This document shows, in pieces, positions 9,653-17,438 of a stretch of 64,000 nucleotides of DNA (position 1 is the stretch's first letter; each line of letters begins with the position of its first letter). The notes below the pieces were generated by a model. The model did no database searches. It saw nothing but the letters and a program-made list of their open reading frames with translations, and was not told the DNA's origin. The translations under genes were made by a program, and so were the position numbers. Source of the DNA: Sphingobium sp. EP60837 (GTDB lineage Bacteria > Pseudomonadota > Alphaproteobacteria > Sphingomonadales > Sphingomonadaceae); NCBI RefSeq assembly GCF_001658005.1, contig NZ_CP015986.1, positions 496,001 through 560,000 of the forward strand, in the 5' to 3' direction.

Positions 9653-10297
9653 TCAGAACATGCTTTCCGGGATGATGATGACGTCGCCGGGCGACAGCAT
9701 GACATTGGCCTTGCTGTCTCCACGCTTCAGCAGGTCGCCGATGCGCACCTGATATTCCTGCTGCTTGCCGGTTTCCCGGTTGAAGCGGACCAGCCGCGCG
9801 CGGTTGCCCGCCGCATATTCGCTAAGCCCGCCGACGGAGATCATCGCGTCCAGCAGCGTCATGTTGGCGCGATAGGGGATGGACGCCGGCTTTTCCGTCG
9901 CGCCCACGATCCGCACCTGCTGGCTGAACGTGCCGGAGAAATTGTTGACGATCACCGACACCAGCGGATTTTCGATATATTTGCTGAGCGCGACCTTCAT
10001 GTCATCCGCCAGCTGCTTGGGCGTCTTGCCCACCGCCGGCATGTCCGCGATCAGCGGCGTCGTGATGCGCCCGTCGGGCCGCACCTGCACCTTCGCGCCC
10101 AGTTCCGGGTTGCGCCACACGAACACCGTCAAGTCATCGAGCGGGCCGATCACATATTCCTCGCCCGGTCCTTCCTGCTGCGACACAAAGGAAGCGGGCG
10201 GCAATTGCTGACCGCCGCCGCCTGCTGCGCAACCCGACAGAGCCAAGGCGGGCAGCGATGCGCCGATCAGAGCCCGGGAAACCGACAGGAAACGCAT
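9653..10297 (-). CDS. XrtA system exopolysaccharide export lipoprotein (Wza family, TIGR03027-like)
   Basis: 214-residue periplasmic/outer-membrane lipoprotein. The signal peptide ends in lipobox ALSGC with the lipidated cysteine at residue 23. The poly-export domain starts at EEYVIGPLDDLTVFVWRNPE and continues through VRPDGRITTPLI; a SLBB-like part follows (QVRIVGATEKPASIPYR). The C-terminus MLSPGDVIIIPES is typical. It is the first gene of the minus-strand assembly chain. Its ribosome binding site (GAGGTGAAG, 10300-10308) is perfectly complementary to an upstream segment, suggesting translational control. Confidence 0.92.
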   Translation of the reverse strand: MRFLSVSRALIGASLPALALSGCAAGGGGQQLPPASFVSQQEGPGEEYVIGPLDDLTVFVWRNPELGAKVQVRPDGRITTPLIADMPAVGKTPKQLADDMKVALSKYIENPLVSVIVNNFSGTFSQQVRIVGATEKPASIPYRANMTLLDAMISVGGLSEYAAGNRARLVRFNRETGKQQEYQVRIGDLLKRGDSKANVMLSPGDVIIIPESMF

Positions 10298-10299
10298 AT

Positions 10300-10350
10300 C
10301 TTCACCTCATGACACGGCCGCACGGCTGCGCAGCCGCCAGAGAGGTGAAG
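10300..10350 (-). promoter_or_regulatory. leader hairpin able to mask the wza ribosome binding site
   Basis: In the mRNA sense (minus strand) CTTCACCTC (10350-10342) is followed 33 bases later by its exact complement GAGGTGAAG (10308-10300), which is the ribosome binding site of the export gene starting at 10297. Between the arms sits a perfect 14-base palindrome CGGCTGCGCAGCCG (10336-10323) that can form its own stem. The pairing is seen directly; that it regulates translation is inference. Confidence 0.55.
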
Positions 10351-10422
10351 CGGCCGCAAAGCGAGGGGCTTTGGGCTTCTTCTTGCCTTCAAAGGGTAAA
10401 GATACGGTTAGGCGTCAAACTA

Positions 10423-10438
10423 TTGGCATATCAGCCAA
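10423..10438. promoter_or_regulatory. inverted repeat TTGGC-N6-GCCAA upstream of the EPS operon
   Basis: A 5-bp inverted repeat with a 6-bp spacer overlaps the last codons of the decarboxylase gene and lies about 130 bases upstream of the export gene. A TTGACG hexamer (minus strand, 10418-10413) could be a -35 element, but no convincing -10 follows. A possible operator; weak evidence. Confidence 0.25.
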
Positions 10439-11663
10439 GTAATAGTTCCAGAGCAGGTGGATGACCCAAAAATCCGGAGGGGCTGGCCGATGCGCCATAG
10501 GCGCCCGCGACGAAGATAGCGATCAGATCGCCTTCCATGACTTTGGGCAGCGCCACCTTGTCCCCCAGCTTGTCGATCGGTGTGCAGAGGCATCCAACCA
10601 CGGTTACCGCCTCCTCGGCCGCGGCCTGACCATAGCGATTGGCGACGGCCATCGGATAGTTGCGGCGCACCACCGTGCCGAAATTGCCGCTCGCCGCCAA
10701 TTGGTGGTGCAGCCCGCCATCGACGACGACGAACGTCTCGCCCTGGCTCTGCTTCACATCGACAACGCGCGTCAGATAAACGCCCGCCTCGCCCACCAGC
10801 CAACGACCCAGTTCCATCGCGAACTCGCTGCCCGCCAAAATATCGGCCCGCGCTTGCAACGTCTGACCCAGCGCATCGCCGATCGGAACGATATCCAGCC
10901 GTTGATCGCCGGGGAAATAAGGGATGCCAAAACCGCCTCCCAGATTGACCAGCGGTGGCGTCACGCCAACCTCATTCGACAATCGCGCTGCAAGGCCCAC
11001 TGTCGCCGCCTGCGAGTCAATCAGCGCTTCCGCGTCCAGCGCCTGCGACCCGGCAAAGATGTGCCATCCGCGCCAGTCCGCTCCGGCGTCGATCAAGGAC
11101 CGCGCAAGCCCCGCCGCCCGGTCGGCATCCACACCGAACGGCTTGGCTCCGCCGCCCATGCGCATGCCCGATCCTTTTAGGTCGAAATCGGGATTGACCC
11201 GCACCGCAAGCCGGGGCGTCCGTCCACGCTGCTCCGCAAGCGCAAGCGCCCGCCGCGCCTCCCCCTCAGACTCCAGATTCAGCGTGATCCCCGCATCGAT
11301 CGCGGCGATCAGTTCATCATCTCGCTTCCCCGGACCGGCGAAGCTCACATGCGCTGCATCCATACCCGCTTCCAGCGCTCTGGCCGCTTCACCGCCCGAC
11401 GCTACGTCAAATCCATCAACCAGCCGCGCCATCCGCTCCAGCAATGCCGGGTGCGGGTTGGCCTTCACCGCATAATGGATCGACAGTTCGGACGGCATGG
11501 CGTCACGCAGCGCCCGCACCTGCCACTCGACGATCCCCATGTCATAGACGAATAGCGGCGTATCCCCCGCTTCATCCACCAAACTCGCAGCGCCGCATCC
11601 GCCGATCAGCAGCATGCCCTCTTCGCTTTCGAAAAAGGGTGGAATGGGTCCCATCGGCTTCAT
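10431..11663 (-). CDS. PLP-dependent decarboxylase, exosortase A system-associated (TIGR03099-like)
   Basis: 410-residue fold-III PLP enzyme related to diaminopimelate, ornithine and lysine decarboxylases. Lys67 in HYAVKANPHP is the expected Schiff-base lysine; GGGFGIPYF is the phosphate-binding glycine loop; the C-terminal CTPIDKLGD and VAGAYGASAS motifs supply the substrate and PLP sites from the second subunit. The substrate is unknown. It overlaps the acyl-CoA ligase by ATGA, so both are translated together. Together with the nearby acyl carrier protein it may form a modified amino acid or amine to be loaded on the carrier. Confidence 0.9.
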   Translation of the reverse strand: MKPMGPIPPFFESEEGMLLIGGCGAASLVDEAGDTPLFVYDMGIVEWQVRALRDAMPSELSIHYAVKANPHPALLERMARLVDGFDVASGGEAARALEAGMDAAHVSFAGPGKRDDELIAAIDAGITLNLESEGEARRALALAEQRGRTPRLAVRVNPDFDLKGSGMRMGGGAKPFGVDADRAAGLARSLIDAGADWRGWHIFAGSQALDAEALIDSQAATVGLAARLSNEVGVTPPLVNLGGGFGIPYFPGDQRLDIVPIGDALGQTLQARADILAGSEFAMELGRWLVGEAGVYLTRVVDVKQSQGETFVVVDGGLHHQLAASGNFGTVVRRNYPMAVANRYGQAAAEEAVTVVGCLCTPIDKLGDKVALPKVMEGDLIAIFVAGAYGASASPSGFLGHPPALELLLG

Positions 11664-13192
11664 CGGTCATATTCCTTGGCCAGCGCCACGCGATCAATCT
11701 TGCCATTGGGCGTGCGCGGGAAGTCCACAAGCCGGATGATCGTTCGGGGCTGCATGAAATTGGGCAATTCGGTCTTCAGCCGGACCTCCACCACCGCCTC
11801 CACTTCGACATCGTCCGACCGGATCAACAGCAGGACGGCCTGCCCCAGCCTGTCATCCTTGATCCCCAGGGCGACCGCTTCGGCAACGCCGGGCACGGCT
11901 ACCGCTGCTTCCTCGATCTCCGTCGGGCTGATGCGATTGCCCGATGATTTGATCATCGCGTCATCGCGCCCGACGAAATAGAGAAGCCCCTGCGCATCCC
12001 GCCGCACGCTGTCGCCCGACCATACGGCCAAGCCTCCATAGCGCGAAGCTGGCGGCGCAGACCGGAATCGTTCCGAAGTTCGCTCCGGATCGCGCCAATA
12101 ACCCTGCGCCACAAGCGGCCCGCAATGCACCAGTTCGCCGGTTTCCTCATCATCGGTAAGGCTGCCGTCCTGCCTCACGACCAATATCTCCGCATGCGGT
12201 ATCGCCGACCCCATCGAGTCGGGATGGCTCTCGACCAAAGCAGGCGGCAGATAGGTCGATCGGAAGGCTTCGGTCAGCCCATACATCGGATAGAGATCGG
12301 CCTTGGGAAACAGGCTGCGCAGCTTAACCACCAGCGGCCGCGTAAGCGCCCCGCCGCTGTTGGTGAGACGCTTCAGCTTGCCCGCCACTTCGGGTTGCCA
12401 ATCCAGTTCGGTTAGCTGCACCCACAACGGCGGCACCCCAGCTAATGTCGTGATATCCCGCCGATCGACCGACTTCATGACATCACGCGCCGTCAAATAG
12501 TCGAGCGGATAGACGCACCCACCCGCATACCAGGTGGAAAATAGCTGATTTTGCCCATAGTCGAAGCTGAAAGGCAGCACGCACAGCGTTCGGTCGTCAG
12601 CCCCCAGCTTCAAATAGCGCGCCACCGCCGCAGCGCCGAGCCAGAGATTGGCATGGCTCAGCATCACACCCTTAGGCCGCCCGGTCGATCCGCTCGTATA
12701 GAGTATCGCCGCCAGGTCATGCGGCCCGGCGTTCGACGGAGGCAGCGGGTCCCCGCCACTCATGGCGCAAGCCGCATCATCTTCCCGCAGCAGACGGCAC
12801 TCGTCCGGAACGTCACCATCCGCCAGCGTATCCAGGCGACTCGCCGTGGCGATCAGAAGCTGCGTACCGCTGTCGGCCAAAATATGCGCAACCTGCGCGT
12901 GTTTCAGAAGCGGATTGACCGGCACATGGACCAGCCCGGCACGCGGCACGGCCAGCGGCATCAGCGCGGCGACGGGCCCTTTCGCGATCCAGCTTGCGAC
13001 TCGCGCGCCTTTTTCCAGACCGAACCCCGCCAGCCAGGCGGCCAGCCGTCCCAGACTTTCTTCCAACTCCGCATAATTCTGCAGTCCCGACCGCCCGTCC
13101 AGCGCCGGGCGCATGGCGTCTCCCTGCAGCAGCAGATGGTCGATCGGCCGGACTTCCTCGCCATCGATCAAGGCGGCGCTGCTTAACTCCAT
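11660..13192 (-). CDS. acyl-CoA ligase (AMP-forming), exosortase A system-associated (TIGR03098-like)
   Basis: 510-residue ANL-superfamily adenylating enzyme. The AMP-binding P-loop LYTSGSTGRPKGVMLSH is clear; YPMYGLTEAFRST is the A5 motif; FVGRDDAMIKSSGNRISPTE is the hinge region; the C-terminal TPNGKIDR holds the catalytic lysine. It probably activates a carboxylic or amino acid, either to CoA or directly onto the acyl carrier protein encoded at 14297. ATG at 13192 was chosen; GTG at 13207 would add five residues. It is divergent from the GNAT-like gene with a very short intergenic space. Confidence 0.9.
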   Translation of the reverse strand: MELSSAALIDGEEVRPIDHLLLQGDAMRPALDGRSGLQNYAELEESLGRLAAWLAGFGLEKGARVASWIAKGPVAALMPLAVPRAGLVHVPVNPLLKHAQVAHILADSGTQLLIATASRLDTLADGDVPDECRLLREDDAACAMSGGDPLPPSNAGPHDLAAILYTSGSTGRPKGVMLSHANLWLGAAAVARYLKLGADDRTLCVLPFSFDYGQNQLFSTWYAGGCVYPLDYLTARDVMKSVDRRDITTLAGVPPLWVQLTELDWQPEVAGKLKRLTNSGGALTRPLVVKLRSLFPKADLYPMYGLTEAFRSTYLPPALVESHPDSMGSAIPHAEILVVRQDGSLTDDEETGELVHCGPLVAQGYWRDPERTSERFRSAPPASRYGGLAVWSGDSVRRDAQGLLYFVGRDDAMIKSSGNRISPTEIEEAAVAVPGVAEAVALGIKDDRLGQAVLLLIRSDDVEVEAVVEVRLKTELPNFMQPRTIIRLVDFPRTPNGKIDRVALAKEYDR

Positions 13193-13241
13193 TTCCAGAC
13201 TTTTCACCTAAGGCAGAGGATGGTGCCGGGGAGATAATGAT

Positions 13242-14249
13242 TTGCTGGTCACAAGGGAATATAGCACGATCGCCGATGCGCGAATGGCGCTCGCAGGACA
13301 GATGGAGCGCGCCGCGACACCATCGCTGTTCAACCGCATCGATTGGTTCGAATCTCTTCACAGCCATTGCTTTGCCCGGCAGCCCCTCCGCGCCCTGCAA
13401 GTGATCGAAGAAGAGGTGGAGGCATGGCTATTCCTGCTCTCTCCTTCGCCGGAACGGCAAAGCGCGCTCGCCAACTGGTATAGTTTCGCCTGGTCGCCGG
13501 TCTATCTCGGCAATCCGGACGCACCCACGCAGCGAAGGCTAGCGGAGGTGCTCGCGGCCGAGTTGTTCAAGACCGGCCGCCACATCGATCTTTATCCTGT
13601 CGCGGAGAATGCCGACATGCTGCTTGACGCCTTTCGGCGTAGCGGCTGGTTCGGGGTGCGGCGGCCGATGGGCGGGCGTCACCTGCTTCTCGTAAACGGC
13701 CGCGATTTCGCCACCTATTGGGCTGATCGTCCCAGTCGCCTGCGTAACCAGGTTCAGCGGAAGGCGCGCGCAGGCCGCTTCACTATCGATATTCGCCACG
13801 AAGTGACGGACGCGCTTTGGAACGATTATGTCGCGGTCCATGCGAGCAGTTGGAAACAGCCTGAGCCCGGCCTCCCCTTTCTTCGAGCATTGGCCGAACG
13901 CGAAGCTGCCGCCGGAACGCTCAGGCTGGGCTTTGCGAGGCTGAACGCGCAGCCGGTGGCGACACAGCTATGGACCGTCGAAAATGATGTGGCGCTGATC
14001 CACAAACTATCCCACGATCGCGCCTTCGACGGCGCATCGCCAGGCACGCTGCTCAGCCACGCGATGTTCGCCCATGCGATTGATCAGGATGGGGTGCAAC
14101 TCATCGACTATGGCACCGGCGACAACAACTATAAGGCCGAATGGATGGAGCAGCGCCAGACTCTGTACCGGCTCGACTTCTTCAATCCGCGATTCGCCTC
14201 TACGTGGCTGCCTGCCGCGCGAACGGCCATTTCCGCCCTTGTGGGCTAG
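13242..14249 (+). CDS. GNAT-like acyltransferase with BioF2-like (CelD) domain
   Basis: 335-residue protein with a C-terminal Acetyltransf_6/BioF2-like domain: SRLRNQVQRKARAG, FLRALAEREAAAGTLRLGFA and LIDYGTGDNNYKAEWM are typical of that fold. Such proteins occur in exopolysaccharide loci and are predicted to acylate sugars or carrier-bound groups. The start is a TTG at 13242 preceded by GGGGAGA at a suitable distance; ATG at 13284 is possible but has no obvious ribosome binding site. The acyl carrier protein follows 47 bases downstream and may be its donor. Confidence 0.82.
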   Translation: MLVTREYSTIADARMALAGQMERAATPSLFNRIDWFESLHSHCFARQPLRALQVIEEEVEAWLFLLSPSPERQSALANWYSFAWSPVYLGNPDAPTQRRLAEVLAAELFKTGRHIDLYPVAENADMLLDAFRRSGWFGVRRPMGGRHLLLVNGRDFATYWADRPSRLRNQVQRKARAGRFTIDIRHEVTDALWNDYVAVHASSWKQPEPGLPFLRALAEREAAAGTLRLGFARLNAQPVATQLWTVENDVALIHKLSHDRAFDGASPGTLLSHAMFAHAIDQDGVQLIDYGTGDNNYKAEWMEQRQTLYRLDFFNPRFASTWLPAARTAISALVG

Positions 14250-14296
14250 AGGCGGAACGATTAGGTAAGCCCCCCATCATGCGGGCGGAAACCTCT

Positions 14297-14569
14297 ATGC
14301 CGGTCGACCGGACAAGCGACGTAAAAAACGCGATGCGCGATCTGCTGCGCGACGTGCTGGGCCTGTCACAGGATCGGGTCGATGCTTTCGATGCCGACAC
14401 CCCGCTCTTTGGTGCGCTTCCGGAACTCGACTCCATGGCGGTCGCCACGCTTCTCACCGAAATGGAAGATCGCCTCGGCATCCTGATCGAGGATGACGAT
14501 ATCGACGGCGAGACGTTCGAGACATTCGGAACGCTGACCGCTTTCGCACAGGCGAAGGTCGCAGACTGA
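14297..14569 (+). CDS. acyl carrier protein, exosortase A system-associated
   Basis: 90-residue carrier protein. The phosphopantetheine attachment site is Ser46 in PELDSMAVA; acidic helix II residues (EMEDRLGI) follow, then a DDDID-rich stretch. ATG at 14297 has GGCGGAAA upstream; an in-frame ATG at 14279 is the alternative. It is too specialised and isolated from fab genes to be the fatty-acid ACP; in this locus it should carry the group activated by the ligase at 11660-13192. Confidence 0.88.
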   Translation: MPVDRTSDVKNAMRDLLRDVLGLSQDRVDAFDADTPLFGALPELDSMAVATLLTEMEDRLGILIEDDDIDGETFETFGTLTAFAQAKVAD

Positions 14570-14613
14570 ACCGTTATTAGCCGTCCCTGCTTGATAGGAA
14601 CGATTCGACCGGC

Positions 14614-14684
14614 CTCCGTTCGCTCCCAGCGAAGTCGAGAAGCATCACGCATGACGCACCTCGACTTTGCTCACACGAACGGAG
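14614..14684. repeat. dispersed intergenic palindromic element, copy 1
   Basis: Arms CTCCGTTCG (14614-14622) / CGAACGGAG (14676-14684) and GCGAAGTCGAG (14629-14639) / CTCGACTTTGC (14660-14670) would form a long hairpin. It lies between the convergent acyl carrier protein and thioredoxin reductase genes, where it could act as a bidirectional terminator. Similar ends occur at 27154, 32144 and 61448. Confidence 0.7.
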
Positions 14685-14707
14685 ATTGAGCTACGCCCGC
14701 CAGGGCC

Positions 14708-15670
14708 TTACTCCGCCGCCAGCGCTTCGAAATCCGCTTCGGCCAGGAATTTCTCCACATCCAGCGCCGCCATGCAGCCCATGCCGGCCGCCGTCACCGC
14801 CTGACGATAAATCTTGTCGCTGACGTCACCCGCAGCGAACACGCCCGGAATGGCCGTACGGGTCGTGCCCGGCTCCACCAGCAGATAGCCTTCATCCATC
14901 GGCAGCTTGTCCACGAACAGCTCGGTCGCGGGCTGATGTCCGATTGCGACGAAAGCACCATCGGTCTCGATATGCGACGCCTTGCCCGTGACCGTATCGA
15001 TCAGGTCCACACCGACCAGCCCTTCCGGGTTGCCGCCGCCGACGAACCGATCGATCTTCTGGTTCCAGAGCACCTTGATGTTCGGATGCGCGAACAGCCG
15101 CTGCTGCAGGATCTTCTCCGCGCGCAGCGAGTCGCGGCGGTGGATCAGTGTCACGTCATGGCTGTGGTTGGTAAGGTATAGCGCCTCCTCGACCGCGGTA
15201 TTGCCGCCGCCGATCACCACCACTTTCTTTCCGCGATAGAAGAAGCCGTCGCAGGTGGCGCAGGCGGACACGCCCTTGCCCTGCAACAACTGCTCACCCT
15301 CTGCGCCCAGCCACTTCGCCTGCGCGCCGGTCGCGATCACTAGGCTGTCCGCATAATAGACGGTGCCGCTATCGCCCTTCAGCCGGAACGGACGATCGGA
15401 CAGATCGACGTCGATGATCTGGTCATACATCATCTTAGCGCCGACATGCTCGGCCTGCGCCTGCATCTGCTCCATCAGCCAGGGCCCCTGGATCACATCG
15501 CGAAAGCCGGGATAATTCTCGACATCGGTGGTGATGGTCAACTGCCCGCCCGGCTGCATGCCTTGCACCACGATCGGCGCCAGACCTGCGCGCGCGCCAT
15601 AAATGGCGGCGGAAAGCCCGGCCGGACCCGACCCCAGGATCAGCATGCGTGTGGAATGGGTGGCAGTCAT
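14708..15670 (-). CDS. trxB: thioredoxin reductase
   Basis: 320-residue FAD/NADPH flavoenzyme that reduces thioredoxin in the cytoplasm. FAD site LILGSGPAGLSAAIYGARAG begins at about residue 8; the redox-active CATC is Cys137/Cys140; NADPH site VVIGGGNTAVEEALYL follows; the C-terminal GVFAAGDVSDKIYRQ is the second FAD contact. Length fits the family. ATG at 15670 has GGGGA about 6 bases upstream; longer frames are open but add no homologous sequence. It stands alone between two gene clusters. Confidence 0.97.
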   Translation of the reverse strand: MTATHSTRMLILGSGPAGLSAAIYGARAGLAPIVVQGMQPGGQLTITTDVENYPGFRDVIQGPWLMEQMQAQAEHVGAKMMYDQIIDVDLSDRPFRLKGDSGTVYYADSLVIATGAQAKWLGAEGEQLLQGKGVSACATCDGFFYRGKKVVVIGGGNTAVEEALYLTNHSHDVTLIHRRDSLRAEKILQQRLFAHPNIKVLWNQKIDRFVGGGNPEGLVGVDLIDTVTGKASHIETDGAFVAIGHQPATELFVDKLPMDEGYLLVEPGTTRTAIPGVFAAGDVSDKIYRQAVTAAGMGCMAALDVEKFLAEADFEALAAE

Positions 15671-15788
15671 CAGATTCCCCATATCTTGGATTCGTTCGTC
15701 GGGAGGACATAAGCAGCACGGCCCGGCGCGCAACCCCGACAATGGCATGGATTTCCTTGGGACGGCGGAAGCTGCCCTCCCCTAACCG

Positions 15789-16526
15789 TCAATCCATCAC
15801 GTTGGGCAGGTCCTCAAACCCCTTGCGCAGCGCCGCTGACCAGCTGTGCGACAGCAGTTGAAACTCCTCATTATCCGCCTCGATGCGGGTACGGACGCGA
15901 AAGTCAAACTTGTCCCGCTCGATCACCGTCAGGTCGAGCGGCATGCCGACCGACAGGTTGGACCGCAGGGTGGAATCCATCGACACCAGCACCGCCTTGG
16001 TCGCATCCTCCAGCGTCGTGTCGCGCTTGATGATCCGGTCCAGAATCGGTTTGCCATATTTATGCTCACCGATCTGGAAGAAGGGCGTATCCTCCGTCGC
16101 CTCGATGAAATTACCCGCCGAGTAGATCAGGTAGAGGCGCGGCTTGCCTCCCCGGCGCTGTCCCGCCACCAGGATCGACGCATCGGCGCCTGCACCCTGC
16201 ATTTCGATGGTGCTGCGATAATGATGCTGCATCTCGCTCATGGCGTCACCGACCAGCTGCGCCGCGCGGTGCATCGTCGCGCAATTGAGGATGCTTTCCA
16301 CCTCAGGATCGAGCTGCGAATCCTTGATTGCTTGGCCCAGCATCGTCTTGACGCCCTGGGTGATCGACAAATTGCCCGAACATAGGAGGACCATCGCCCG
16401 CTCGCCTGGAACGCTATAGGTGAAGCTCTTCCGGAACCGCGCAATATTGTCCATACCCGCATTGGTGCGGGTGTCGGACAGCATGACCAGTCCCCGATCG
16501 ACGCGCACCGCCACACAATAGGTCAT
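15789..16526 (-). CDS. Anbu, proteasome-type peptidase (ancestral beta subunit)
   Basis: 245-residue Ntn-hydrolase-like protein of the Anbu/HslV/20S beta group. It starts MTYCVAVRVDRGLVMLSDTR, so removal of Met would expose Thr2 as nucleophile, with the expected Asp and Lys-region (MLSDTRTN, RKSF) following. It is longer than HslV and lacks a partner ATPase nearby. It is the last gene of a four-gene unit with transglutaminase, alpha-E and circularly permuted ATP-grasp proteins, the standard Anbu neighbourhood. It may hydrolyse a peptide made by its neighbours; the natural substrate is not established. Confidence 0.93.
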   Translation of the reverse strand: MTYCVAVRVDRGLVMLSDTRTNAGMDNIARFRKSFTYSVPGERAMVLLCSGNLSITQGVKTMLGQAIKDSQLDPEVESILNCATMHRAAQLVGDAMSEMQHHYRSTIEMQGAGADASILVAGQRRGGKPRLYLIYSAGNFIEATEDTPFFQIGEHKYGKPILDRIIKRDTTLEDATKAVLVSMDSTLRSNLSVGMPLDLTVIERDKFDFRVRTRIEADNEEFQLLSHSWSAALRKGFEDLPNVMD

Positions 16527-16550
16527 CGCCCAGGGGGCTCCTATATCCGT

Positions 16551-17423
16551 TCAACCCTGCGAGGTGGTTGGCTGAAGGCTTTGTTGCTGCTGCCGTTGCA
16601 GCTGCCTTTCTTCCACCCCTTCCTCCGCCTGCGCGATCCGGACGTCCGCGTCAATCCAGATATCTCCCGCCACCGTCACCGACCCCCGGATCGGAGCCGC
16701 GGCATGGGCGTCGAGTCCTGACGCAAGGCGCAGATAGCGTTCGGTCACGCAAACCCGGTTGGAAGGATCGAAGCCGACCCATCCCAGATCCGGTACTAAT
16801 GCTTCGACCCACGCATGGGTTTCATGCAGCGCAACCCCGCCCCGCGCCAGAAGATAGCCGGTCACATAGCGTGCCGCGATGCCGATCGACCGGGCCGCCG
16901 CGATAAATATCTGCGCATGATCCTGGCAGACCCCGGCGCCCAACGCGAAAGAGTCCGCTGCGGTGGTGCTGGAGTTCGTAACGCCGCTGCGATAGGCGAC
17001 CGCATCGCTGACCGCCGCCGACAACGCATGAAGCCGGGCCAGCGTGCCACCTGCTTCCGGCAGCGATCTTGCCATCGCTCGGATTGCGTCGGACGCGCGG
17101 GTCAGTCGTGTCTCTCGCAGGAAATAGGCCGGCGGCACGGCTCCGTTCAGCCGGCCCAGCATGCCGTTGGTGTCGCAGGTTTCAACCAGTCCTTCCGCCA
17201 CGATGACGGCGTCATCCAGCCGGTCGTGCCGGATCCAAACCGCCTCCATCTCGCCAAAGCTGTTGCGCCGAAACGGCTCCACGGGGTCGCCATTCACGCT
17301 CACCTGCCAATCCAGCACCTTCTGCGCGCGCGTATCGATCGGCGCGAGTTTCAGCCGCATCGCGACGCGGCCAGCTGAAGCGGCATAGTGATAAATGGTC
17401 TGATGGCGGACCAGCAACTTCAC
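16551..17423 (-). CDS. transglutaminase-like cysteine protease family protein
   Basis: 290-residue protein with an N-terminal immunoglobulin-like transglutaminase-associated region and a papain-like core. The triad is visible: Cys166 in GAGVCQDHA, His203 in LHETHAWVE and Asp219 in GFDPSN. The C-terminal tail is Gln-rich (RQLQRQQQQ). No signal peptide, so it is cytoplasmic like the rest of the cluster. It lies 15 bases after the alpha-E gene and 24 before Anbu. It may form or cut an amide bond in a peptide made by the ATP-grasp enzyme. Confidence 0.92.
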   Translation of the reverse strand: MKLLVRHQTIYHYAASAGRVAMRLKLAPIDTRAQKVLDWQVSVNGDPVEPFRRNSFGEMEAVWIRHDRLDDAVIVAEGLVETCDTNGMLGRLNGAVPPAYFLRETRLTRASDAIRAMARSLPEAGGTLARLHALSAAVSDAVAYRSGVTNSSTTAADSFALGAGVCQDHAQIFIAAARSIGIAARYVTGYLLARGGVALHETHAWVEALVPDLGWVGFDPSNRVCVTERYLRLASGLDAHAAAPIRGSVTVAGDIWIDADVRIAQAEEGVEERQLQRQQQQSLQPTTSQG

Positions 17424-17438
17424 TGTGCCCTGTCTCCT

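Noticed and set aside
14597..14620. GGAAC-N15-CGTT as an EcfG promoter
   Set aside because: The spacing is one short and the CGTT lies in a repeat arm between convergent genes, with no gene downstream in that direction.
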